This document shows, in pieces, positions 1 through 6,555 of a DNA stretch of 11,255 bases. The stretch comes from Desulfobacterales bacterium (GTDB lineage: Bacteria; Desulfobacterota; Desulfobacteria; Desulfobacterales; Desulfosalsimonadaceae). A program made the position numbers and the translations under genes. The DNA lies in contig SKZX01000414.1 of assembly GCA_007127175.1 (NCBI GenBank), forward strand, positions 1-11,255, given 5' to 3'. Position 1 is the first letter of the stretch, and each line of letters begins with the position of its first letter. The notes below the pieces were generated by a model, which had not been told where the DNA came from, searched no databases, and saw only the letters and a program-made list of their open reading frames with translations.

Positions 1-32
1 CAGGACTCCGTTTTCATTGGGTCTATTTCCTA

Positions 33-93
33 CCGGTGGCTGAAGCCACCGGCTATATTGAATATCCCCTCCGGGGATGACCGGTGTCACCGG
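33..93. repeat. Block of four consecutive palindromes (REP-like element)
   Basis: Four perfect inverted repeats follow one another within 61 bp. They are CCGGTGGC/GCCACCGG around a TGAA loop (33-52), ATATT/AATAT around one G (55-65), ATCCCC/GGGGAT around TCC (64-78) and CCGGTG/CACCGG around one T (81-93). The first and last share the arms CCGGTG and CACCGG, so they can also cross-pair. No T-run follows, so it is not a standard intrinsic terminator. The layout resembles repetitive extragenic palindromes, but no second copy is visible in this window, so the repeat nature is inferred. Confidence 0.6.
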
Positions 94-158
94 CAAAGGC
101 AAAAAATATCCAAACATCAGAGACTGAATGAAAGCCTGTCCCCTCAGAACTGCGGTGG

Positions 159-187
159 TTGACAAAAAGACATGCCTGCATAATAAT
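159..187 (+). promoter_or_regulatory. Sigma70-type promoter of the BCCT transporter gene
   Basis: A perfect -35 box TTGACA (159-164) is followed after exactly 17 bp by AATAAT (182-187), which matches the -10 consensus at five of six positions. Transcription would start near 193-196. That makes the in-frame ATG at 196 virtually leaderless and supports initiation at the ATG at 241. Seen in sequence; activity is inferred. Confidence 0.6.
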
Positions 188-221
188 TCCACTTTATGCA
201 GATGAACGGGTACGGAAAACA

Positions 222-231
222 GAGGAGAAGG
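222..231 (+). promoter_or_regulatory. Ribosome binding site deciding the BCCT start
   Basis: The purine run GAGGAGAAGG lies 9-13 nt before the ATG at 241. No Shine-Dalgarno-like sequence precedes the earlier in-frame ATGs at 196 and 202. This favours 241 as the start, giving a 535-residue protein. Confidence 0.6.
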
Positions 232-240
232 CCCCCAAAA

Positions 241-1848
241 ATGCCTGAAAAAAAAACCGACCCGAAATACACGCCACCGGAAAACCGGTTTTTTGACATT
301 CATCCCCCGGTTTTCTGGCCCGCGGCCATTCTTGCGATGCTGTTCATCGCGGTGACACTGATCGTTGGCGCACCCATGAAATCCGTATTTGCCGCCATAC
401 AGGGATGGATATCGGATCATTTCGGCTGGTTTTTCATCATTTGCGTCAACGCCTATCTGTTTTTCATGCTCTATCTCGCTTTCAGCAAGTACGGCGGGAT
501 TCGGCTCGGCGGGAAACATGCGGTGCCGGAATTCGGGCGGATATCCTGGTTCGCCATGCTGTTTTCCGCGGGTATGGGCATCGGCATTCTATTCTGGAGC
601 GTTGCGGAACCCATCCACCATTTCATGGATCCGCCCATGGGGGATAGCGCCACGGCAGCTTCCGCAAAGCTGGCCATGAAGGCAACGTTTCTCCACTGGG
701 GGCTGCATCCATGGGGGATATATGCCCTCGTTGGAATGGCGCTTGCATTTTTCTCCTTCAACCGGAAGCTCCCCCTTGCCATACGGTCCGTTTTTTACCC
801 GCTCCTGGGGGATAAAGTGCACGGTATCTGGGGGGATATCATCGACGTGCTGGCTGTTTTGGCAACGCTTTTCGGCCTGGCCACGTCCCTGGGCTTTGGT
901 GTCCAGCAGGTCAATGCCGGGTTGAACCATCTCTTCGGCTTGAGTGTCTCTACAAACATGCAAATCCTGCTTATCGGGGTCATCACCCTTGCCGTGTCGG
1001 TTTCGGTGGCATCCGGTCTGGACCGCGGCGTCAGGCGACTCTCCGAGCTGAACCTGAACCTCGGTGGGATACTCCTCGTGTTTCTGCTGGTTTTTGGCCC
1101 CACCGTATTTATCCTCGATGCGGTCCTTCAAAACATAGGGGCTTACCTGGACGGTTTCTTTGAAATCAGCTTCTGGACCGAAAGCTATGAGCAGACCGAC
1201 TGGCAGAATTCATGGACGGTCTTTTACTGGTCCTGGTGGATCTCCTGGTCCCCCTTCGTGGGCATGTTCATCGCCCGCATCTCCAAGGGGCGGACGATAA
1301 GGGAATTCGTGCTGAGCGTTCTGATTATACCAACGCTGTTGACGTTCCTGTGGGTCACCGCTTTCGGCGGATCGGCCATCCTGCTGGAGCTCAAAGGGCT
1401 TGCCGACATTGCCGGTCCGGCAAAGGAAAACGTCGCCATTTCGATCTACGCGCTCCTGGACCATTTCCCCTTCGCCCTGGCCGCGAATATTGCCGCCATC
1501 CTGCTGGTGCTCAGCTTTTTCATTACGTCCTCTGATTCCGGGTCCCTGGTCGTGGACGCATTTACCTCGGGCGGCAAGCTGACCTCTCCTGTCACCCAGC
1601 GCATATTCTGGGCCGCGCTGCAGGGGGTCATGGCGGCGGTGCTTCTCATGGGCGGCGGCCTGACCGCGCTGCAGACGGCCGCCGTCATCACGGGGTTGCC
1701 CTTTGCGGCGATATTGATTGTCATGGGGTACAGCCTGAAGCAGGGGCTGGAAAAAGAATTTGAAAAAGACGAATTGCGCGACAAAGAGATCGAACGGGAA
1801 TCCTACCAGGATATCATCAGGCAACTGCTTCAGGAAAAAGACCGGTAG
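241..1848 (+). CDS. BCCT-family sodium-coupled compatible-solute transporter (betaine type)
   Basis: This is an inner-membrane secondary transporter for quaternary-ammonium osmolytes such as glycine betaine, probably driven by sodium. The 535 residues from the ATG at 241 have the usual BCCT size, with about twelve hydrophobic segments. The family signature SWTVFYWSWW lies at 324-333. It runs into the conserved stretch WISWSPFVGMFIARISKGR (333-351), which carries the tryptophans of the substrate aromatic box (W332, W333, W336). The glycine-rich GMGIG in TM3 (111-115) is typical of sodium-coupled BetP/OpuD-like members rather than the CaiT exchanger. T429-S430 in the FFITSSDSGS segment match the BetP Na2 site. 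The C-terminal tail from about 502 is highly charged, as in osmosensing BCCT carriers. The exact substrate cannot be read from sequence. An ATG at 196 would add 15 residues but lacks a ribosome site. A tandem universal stress protein follows beyond a terminator. Confidence 0.93.
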   Translation: MPEKKTDPKYTPPENRFFDIHPPVFWPAAILAMLFIAVTLIVGAPMKSVFAAIQGWISDHFGWFFIICVNAYLFFMLYLAFSKYGGIRLGGKHAVPEFGRISWFAMLFSAGMGIGILFWSVAEPIHHFMDPPMGDSATAASAKLAMKATFLHWGLHPWGIYALVGMALAFFSFNRKLPLAIRSVFYPLLGDKVHGIWGDIIDVLAVLATLFGLATSLGFGVQQVNAGLNHLFGLSVSTNMQILLIGVITLAVSVSVASGLDRGVRRLSELNLNLGGILLVFLLVFGPTVFILDAVLQNIGAYLDGFFEISFWTESYEQTDWQNSWTVFYWSWWISWSPFVGMFIARISKGRTIREFVLSVLIIPTLLTFLWVTAFGGSAILLELKGLADIAGPAKENVAISIYALLDHFPFALAANIAAILLVLSFFITSSDSGSLVVDAFTSGGKLTSPVTQRIFWAALQGVMAAVLLMGGGLTALQTAAVITGLPFAAILIVMGYSLKQGLEKEFEKDELRDKEIERESYQDIIRQLLQEKDR

Positions 1849-1860
1849 TCCGGTCTTTTT
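1835..1860 (+). terminator. Intrinsic terminator overlapping the BCCT stop codon
   Basis: A perfect 11-bp stem, AAAAAGACCGG (1835-1845) with CCGGTCTTTTT (1850-1860), encloses a TAGT loop. The 3' arm ends in a five-T run. The stop codon TAG (1846-1848) lies in the loop, so a ribosome finishing translation would cover the hairpin. The A-rich 5' arm makes the element potentially bidirectional. Confidence 0.8.
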
Positions 1861-1900
1861 CCGGGGCCTGTTTCAAGTTCGCCAAAAAGGACAATAAAGC

Positions 1901-2797
1901 ATGGAACGGATAAAAAACATACTCGCATGCCTGGATTTAACCTATATTGATTCTGTATTGGTTGAATACGCCGCTTTTTTTGCCCAAACCGTGGATGCGG
2001 AAAAAACCTTTTTCCTCCATGTCATCCAGGAATATGATCTGCCGGATAAGGGCGGGCGCGAAATCCCGGACATAGAGGTGCTCAGCGAGATCATTTTCAA
2101 AAAGATTCGGGATGAAGTCGGCGATCATTTCGAAAAAAGCCAACCGGTGACCATTGAAACGCGCATCGAAGAAGAAGATGCATCCGCAGCCATCATCGAC
2201 TTCATCGGTGAAGCCGAAATCGATCTGCTTCTCATCGGGCAGAAATACGGCTCGAACCGGGAGGCCCGATACGGCCAAAAGATCGCCTCGGGAGCGGATT
2301 GCGACATCCTGTTCATTCCCGAAGTAGTGGAAATGCAGATTCGTTCCATCCTCTGCGCCATCGACTGCTCCAGGGAGTCTCAGATCGCCTTTCAACGCGC
2401 CCTCGATATCGCTGATAAAACAGGGGCGGCACTTTCCTGTTATTTCCTTTACGACACGGCCGAAACCTATTTCCCCGCCACCACATTGACCAGCGCCGGC
2501 ATCCAGCAGGAAAGATTCCGCAAGGAATACGCCCGGTTTCTGGAACACTTCCAGCAATCACCCGCCGCCATTCACTGCCATTTCAGGGAAATCGCGCCGA
2601 CTGAAAACCAGGCGGAAATAATCTACGATGCCGCCACCGAGGACAAAGCCGAGCTGATCATTGTCGGTGCAACGGGCGATATTGCCTCGCCCACAACGCT
2701 TCTTGGCAACATTTCTGAAAATTTCAACCACATGGAAAAAAAAATGCCCCTGCTGATCATCCGGAACAAAAAAACAAAAGGTTTTTTCTGGGGGTAG
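1901..2797 (+). CDS. Tandem-domain universal stress protein (UspA family)
   Basis: A soluble cytoplasmic protein of 298 residues built from two Usp folds (about 1-145 and 147-298). Each begins with the typical beta strand (KNILACLD at 5-12, RSILCAIDCS at 148-157). Each ends with a strand of the kind that closes the nucleotide site (DLLLIG, ELIIVG). The second domain keeps the ATP-binding pattern G-2x-G-9x-G (G256, G259, G269), but the next residue is N270 where Ser/Thr is usual. The first domain (GQKYG at 113-117) does not fit that spacing and is probably non-binding. A ribosome site AAGGA (1887-1891) lies 9 nt before the ATG. The gene follows an osmolyte carrier. Usp proteins are known to pair with transporters (TeaD with the TeaABC ectoine TRAP system), so a regulatory role on the carrier is plausible but inferred. 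The terminator between the genes suggests expression by readthrough or from an unseen promoter. Confidence 0.88.
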   Translation: MERIKNILACLDLTYIDSVLVEYAAFFAQTVDAEKTFFLHVIQEYDLPDKGGREIPDIEVLSEIIFKKIRDEVGDHFEKSQPVTIETRIEEEDASAAIIDFIGEAEIDLLLIGQKYGSNREARYGQKIASGADCDILFIPEVVEMQIRSILCAIDCSRESQIAFQRALDIADKTGAALSCYFLYDTAETYFPATTLTSAGIQQERFRKEYARFLEHFQQSPAAIHCHFREIAPTENQAEIIYDAATEDKAELIIVGATGDIASPTTLLGNISENFNHMEKKMPLLIIRNKKTKGFFWG

Positions 2798-2805
2798 TGT
2801 ATAAG

Positions 2806-2856
2806 GAAAAACTGCTGATACAATTTTTCTGCTTACCCGCCAGAAAACAGTTTTTC
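2806..2856. promoter_or_regulatory. Nested inverted repeats around an extended -10 element
   Basis: An outer repeat, GAAAAACTG (2806-2814) and CAGTTTTTC (2848-2856), encloses an inner one, TTTTCTG (2825-2831) and CAGAAAA (2841-2847), with a 9-nt centre. Between the left arms lies TGATACAAT (2816-2824), an extended -10-like element without a clear -35 box. The inner 23-bp palindrome has the size of a dimeric repressor operator and would cover the start of transcription of the downstream operon. The right part (GAAAA, CAG, TTTTTC at 2843-2856) could alternatively form a weak terminator hairpin for the stress-protein gene. Structures are seen; their role is inferred. Confidence 0.4.
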
Positions 2857-2911
2857 GCAATGATCAAATACGCTGGTCTGCAAAGCAAAGACAAAAAAAA
2901 CGGAGAATACC

Positions 2912-3922
2912 ATGAAGGGAAACCGAATCTGTGAACTCCTGAACATCCGCTATCCCATCATTCAGGCCCCCATGAACTGGGTCTCAGGCCCCGCGCTGGT
3001 CGCGGCCGTCTCCGGGGCCGGGGGACTCGGCACGCTCGGCCCCAACGCGGGCTCCCCCGACATCACCTATGATGTGGACCTGACCGCGGAGCGGATACGC
3101 GAACGCATCCAGGAAATCCGAAAGCTGACAGACGCCCCCTTTGCCGTTAACATCGTGGTCGGCTTCGGGGAGGACACCAAGTACTCGGAAAAAGTCGTAG
3201 CCGTCGTCATCGAGGAAAAAGTGCCGGTGGCGGTCGTATCCGTCGGCAGCCCGAAAGTCTATACCGAACGGCTCAAGACCGCCGGCATCAAGGTTCTCCA
3301 TGCCGTCTCCACTGCCGAACACGCCGGAAAAGCCCAAGCGGCAGGGGTCGATGCGGTCATCTGCGAAGGATATGAAGCCGGCGGCCACAAGGGGCTGACG
3401 GAGTTGACGACGTTTGCCCTGACGCCCATGGTCGCCGATGCCGTCAATATCCCCGTGATCACCGGGGGTGGCATCTCGGATGCCCGCGGGGTGATTGCCG
3501 CCATGGCACTGGGTGCGGACGGCGTTTACATGGGGTCCCGTTTCATGGTCACCCGGCAGTCCGCAAGCCATGAAAGCGTTAAATCCGCCATCGTTGAAGC
3601 ACGCGACGCCTGCACGGTCTCCATACCCAAGGGGAAAATGCTGGCCCGGGACCTGAAAAACCGCTTTACGGAAGAGTACATGAAGCTTCATGAATCCGGT
3701 GCATCCCTTGAAACCGTCATCAACTTTCTGGAAGGGCACTCTCAATATCACTCCCAGCTGTTAGGCAACGCTGCTGAAGCGGAGATATGCTGCGGCCAGG
3801 GGGCCGGCCTGATCAGAGACATTCCGGACGCGGCCGACCTGGTGGCAGCCATCGCAGGAGACATCTCGGCCGGGTTTGCGGCCCTCGAAAAACGGCTGGC
3901 CAATTTCTTTCAACAACCCTGA
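2912..3922 (+). CDS. Nitronate monooxygenase / FabK-like FMN-dependent TIM-barrel enzyme
   Basis: A predicted cytosolic flavoprotein of 336 residues in the 2-nitropropane dioxygenase family. Members oxidise alkyl nitronates to carbonyl compounds, or (FabK branch) reduce enoyl-ACP. Visible hallmarks are N-terminal QAPMNW (18-23), EGYEAGGHKG (152-161) with the conserved active-site histidine H159, phosphate-binding GGGI (185-188) and ALGADGVYMGSRF (199-211). A C-terminal QGAGLI (296-301) is also present. The ribosome site GGAGA (2902-2906) is 5 nt before the ATG. The next gene, an efflux lipoprotein, starts 21 nt after the stop with no terminator between, so the enzyme probably leads the pump operon. 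Nitronate oxidation and enoyl-ACP reduction cannot be told apart from sequence alone; the general family is secure. Confidence 0.88.
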   Translation: MKGNRICELLNIRYPIIQAPMNWVSGPALVAAVSGAGGLGTLGPNAGSPDITYDVDLTAERIRERIQEIRKLTDAPFAVNIVVGFGEDTKYSEKVVAVVIEEKVPVAVVSVGSPKVYTERLKTAGIKVLHAVSTAEHAGKAQAAGVDAVICEGYEAGGHKGLTELTTFALTPMVADAVNIPVITGGGISDARGVIAAMALGADGVYMGSRFMVTRQSASHESVKSAIVEARDACTVSIPKGKMLARDLKNRFTEEYMKLHESGASLETVINFLEGHSQYHSQLLGNAAEAEICCGQGAGLIRDIPDAADLVAAIAGDISAGFAALEKRLANFFQQP

Positions 3923-3943
3923 AGGAATTCAAGGTAACGTTCC

Positions 3944-5374
3944 GTGAAATACGCTGCATTGATAAGCCTTTTGATCGCCTTTTTTCTACCAGCAACCGGA
4001 TGTATGAAGGCGGGAGCGGATTATACGCGCCCGGACACTGAATTCACCGTGCCGGAGCAATTTGAGAACACGGTCCGCACCGGTGCGTATGCCGCTGATG
4101 ACAAATGGTGGGCGGCATTCAACGATCCCTTCCTCGATGACATGGTGGAGCGGGTGGTTTCGGGCAATCACGATATCCGCCAAGCCGCTTCAAGGGTCAT
4201 GGAAGCCCGTGCCCTGCTCGAGCAGGTGGACGCGGACCGCTATCCCCAGGCAGGTGCCGCTGCCAATGCGTCGCGTATGCGCCAGCCGTTTGTGAACCCG
4301 TTTACCGACCAGGCCGATGCTTATGAAGCGAAGCAATTTTCCCTGTCCGTGCCGGCATCCTTTGAAATCGACCTGTGGGGCAGGCTTGCACGCGCTTCCG
4401 AAGCCGGCCGGGCCGAGATGATGGCAGCCGAGTTCAACCGCAGGACGGTCATCCATTCCGTCATTGCAGAATCCGTCACCCGGTACCTGGAAACCCGCTC
4501 CCTGGAAGCCCGGATTGATATAACGGAAAAAATGGCGGAGACGGCCCGAATTCACCTGGAACTGGTTGAAAACCGGCACGAACGGGGTTTGGCGCCGGTC
4601 ATCGAGGTGCACCAGGCCAGAAGAACACTCGCCCAGATCCAGTCCCGGCTGCCGGCTCTCCGCCAGGCCGCAGGGCTATCAAAACAGGCGCTTTCCATCA
4701 TGGAAGGCGAATATCCGGAATCGGCCGATCGCATACAACATCCGGTGTATGCTTTCAGCATACCGGACCCGGTTCCGGAAGGGCTCCCCTCGGAACTGCT
4801 GAACCGCCGTCCCGACATCCTGGCGGCTGAAGCCCGGCTGGAAGCCGCGTCCGCACGCATCGGCCAGGCAAAGGCCGCCCGCTTCCCCCGCCTGTCCCTC
4901 ACAGGCGCTTTCGGATATTCAAGCGATTCCCTGAAATCTTTTTTTACATCTCAAAACGAAATCTGGAACATCGCGGCTGAAGCGGCCGTCCCCCTGTACG
5001 ATGCGGGAAGGCTCAAGGCCGGGCAGCGGGCAGCCGAGGCACAGTTTGAGGCCCAAACGGTCGCATATGCCCGGGTGATCCTTATTGCCTTCGGAGAAGT
5101 GGAAGGCGCACTGCTGACGCGGCAGCAGCAGATTGAGCGGCGTGATTACCTGGCCGTTTATCTTGAGGAAGCAAAGACAACGGAAATGACCGCCGCAGAT
5201 CGATACTACCGGGGGCTGATCGACTATTCCGTTGTTCTTGAAGCGATCCAGTCCCGGTACCAGGCGGAAATGGAGCTGGTGGAAACCGAATCCGCCATAT
5301 ACGCCAACCGGGTCCGGCTTCACCGGGCGCTGGGCGGCGGATGGGACCATGTTTTAACCGTTTCCCACCCGTGA
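3944..5374 (+). CDS. Outer-membrane efflux lipoprotein, NodT/OprM family (TolC-like)
   Basis: The outer-membrane exit duct of the tripartite pump encoded here. The protein has 476 residues and starts at GTG (3944), with AAGG (3931-3934) 9 nt upstream. The N-terminus is a lipoprotein signal: basic start, hydrophobic stretch, then LPATGC with Cys20 as the likely acylated residue. The -3 position is Ala rather than the usual Leu, a slightly unusual lipobox. Two TolC-type repeats are visible. The first contains SFEIDLWGRLARA (139-151). The second contains LNRRPDILAAEARLEAA (286-302), followed by IGQAKAARFPRLSLTGAFGY (306-325), and the end carries ALGGGW (462-467). All are standard for RND-associated NodT proteins. 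The gene lies 14 nt before the adaptor gene, as expected for co-translated pump parts. Confidence 0.93.
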   Translation: MKYAALISLLIAFFLPATGCMKAGADYTRPDTEFTVPEQFENTVRTGAYAADDKWWAAFNDPFLDDMVERVVSGNHDIRQAASRVMEARALLEQVDADRYPQAGAAANASRMRQPFVNPFTDQADAYEAKQFSLSVPASFEIDLWGRLARASEAGRAEMMAAEFNRRTVIHSVIAESVTRYLETRSLEARIDITEKMAETARIHLELVENRHERGLAPVIEVHQARRTLAQIQSRLPALRQAAGLSKQALSIMEGEYPESADRIQHPVYAFSIPDPVPEGLPSELLNRRPDILAAEARLEAASARIGQAKAARFPRLSLTGAFGYSSDSLKSFFTSQNEIWNIAAEAAVPLYDAGRLKAGQRAAEAQFEAQTVAYARVILIAFGEVEGALLTRQQQIERRDYLAVYLEEAKTTEMTAADRYYRGLIDYSVVLEAIQSRYQAEMELVETESAIYANRVRLHRALGGGWDHVLTVSHP

Positions 5375-5380
5375 GCAGGA
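5375..5380 (+). promoter_or_regulatory. Ribosome binding site deciding the adaptor start
   Basis: GCAGGA lies 8 nt before the ATG at 5389. An upstream in-frame ATG at 5341 lies inside the efflux lipoprotein gene. It would put 16 residues, including a cysteine and two prolines, ahead of a normal lysine-rich signal-anchor N-terminus. The 5389 start is therefore preferred. Confidence 0.6.
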
Positions 5381-5388
5381 TTATTGCC

Positions 5389-6555
5389 ATGAGCAACAAA
5401 AAACAGGCGGTTTTTCAGGCATTGGCGGCAGTTGTCATCATTGGCGCCGCTGTTCTGGCATTCAAGGCGCTCCAGGCCAGCCGGCCGGAGCTGGAACGGC
5501 GGCAGCCCGAGGCGCTGCACCCGATGGTCCGCACAGCACCCGTTTCCATCGGCCCCGTTGATGTGGTCATCACCGGTGAAGGCACGGTCCGGCCGGTATC
5601 GGAGATCCAGGTGGTTTCCCGGGTCAGCGGAAAAATCGTTCATGTTGCCCCGGGGATGAAAAACGGCGGCGCCTTTTCAAAGGGGGACCTGCTGGTCGCC
5701 ATCGAAGACGCGGATTACCGGATCGCCCATATCCTGGCGGAGGCCGGGGTCAGGGAAGCCGAAAGCCGCTACCAGTTGGCGCGGGCGGATGCGGAAGCCG
5801 CGCGCCTGGAATGGATGCGTATGAACCCGGGGAGAGAGCCCTCCCCTTTGGCGGCAAAGCAGCCGCAACGCGACGCGGCCGAGGCGTACCTCCAGGCCCA
5901 GCTCGCCAATCTTGAAAAAGCCCGCCTTGACCTGGAGCGAACCCGCATTATCGCCCCGTTCAACGGCCGGTCCGGCGCGGAAAACATATCCGCCGGGCAA
6001 TTCGTCACCCCGGGCCAGCCCCTTGGCGCCGTCTACGCCAGCGATTCGGTTGAAATCGTCGTCCCCATGGAAAGCGCCGCCCTTGCGTGGTTTGACGTGC
6101 CAGGTTTCAGCACCATGGATGGCCCAGGCGCCAAAGCCACGGTTTCAGCCACCGTGGCCGGCAGGGAAATGACCTGGGACGGGGTCGTGATTCGGGCGCA
6201 CGGAAAAATCGACCCCCAGACCCGAATGATCCATGTCGTCATCCGCGTGGCCGACCCTTATGCAACCCAGCCGCCCCTTTACGTGGGGCAATTTGCAAGG
6301 GTCCGGATTCATGGGGCGACCATTCCGGAGGCCGCCATCCTGCCCCGCGCCGCCCTGCGGGACGCCGGCACCGTCTGGGTCGTGGACCCGGAAGACCGCC
6401 TGCAATTCCGAAAGGTGGATATTGCCTGGACAGACGAGCGCGGCATGGTGATTCAAAAAGGCCTCCACGAGGGAGACCGGGTCGTGGTGTCGATCCTTAA
6501 ATCGGTCACCGAAGGGATGATGGTCCGGACCGTGGAAACGGGAAAACCGTCATGA
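5389..6555 (+). CDS. RND efflux periplasmic adaptor (membrane fusion protein)
   Basis: A 388-residue HlyD/AcrA-type adaptor that bridges the inner-membrane pump and the outer-membrane duct. An N-terminal signal anchor (about residues 8-27, after the basic MSNKK) has no lipobox cysteine, so it is held by a membrane helix or cleaved, not acylated. Next comes the first half of the lipoyl-like barrel-sandwich domain (about 56-107, with VVSRVSGKIVHV). A helical hairpin rich in Ala/Glu/Arg follows (about 108-180), then the second lipoyl half with the family motif LERTRIIAPFNGR (182-194) and AGQFVTPGQPL (202-212). Beta-barrel and membrane-proximal domains make up the rest, including IDPQTRMIHV (274-283) and PPLYVGQFARVRI (295-307). 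The stop overlaps the permease start (ATGA at 6552-6555), indicating translational coupling. Confidence 0.93.
   Translation: MSNKKQAVFQALAAVVIIGAAVLAFKALQASRPELERRQPEALHPMVRTAPVSIGPVDVVITGEGTVRPVSEIQVVSRVSGKIVHVAPGMKNGGAFSKGDLLVAIEDADYRIAHILAEAGVREAESRYQLARADAEAARLEWMRMNPGREPSPLAAKQPQRDAAEAYLQAQLANLEKARLDLERTRIIAPFNGRSGAENISAGQFVTPGQPLGAVYASDSVEIVVPMESAALAWFDVPGFSTMDGPGAKATVSATVAGREMTWDGVVIRAHGKIDPQTRMIHVVIRVADPYATQPPLYVGQFARVRIHGATIPEAAILPRAALRDAGTVWVVDPEDRLQFRKVDIAWTDERGMVIQKGLHEGDRVVVSILKSVTEGMMVRTVETGKPS

Noticed and set aside
33..93. CRISPR or IS200/IS605-type terminal hairpins
   Set aside because: There is no regular repeat-spacer spacing and no transposase or TnpB frame nearby; palindromes of different sequence fit a REP-like block better.
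196..240. Upstream in-frame ATG starts (196, 202) for the BCCT gene
   Set aside because: There is no ribosome site, they sit at the predicted transcription start, and the extra residues are not family-like; the ATG at 241 has a good purine tract.
589..1131. A 180-codon minus-strand open frame inside the transporter gene
   Set aside because: It is a shadow of the BCCT coding sequence; charged, low-hydrophobicity composition mirrors antisense of membrane-protein codons.
2825..2847. Inner palindrome as a LexA (SOS) box
   Set aside because: The CTG and CAG half-sites are separated by 9 nt, not the 10 of the E. coli-type box, and no SOS-type gene follows.
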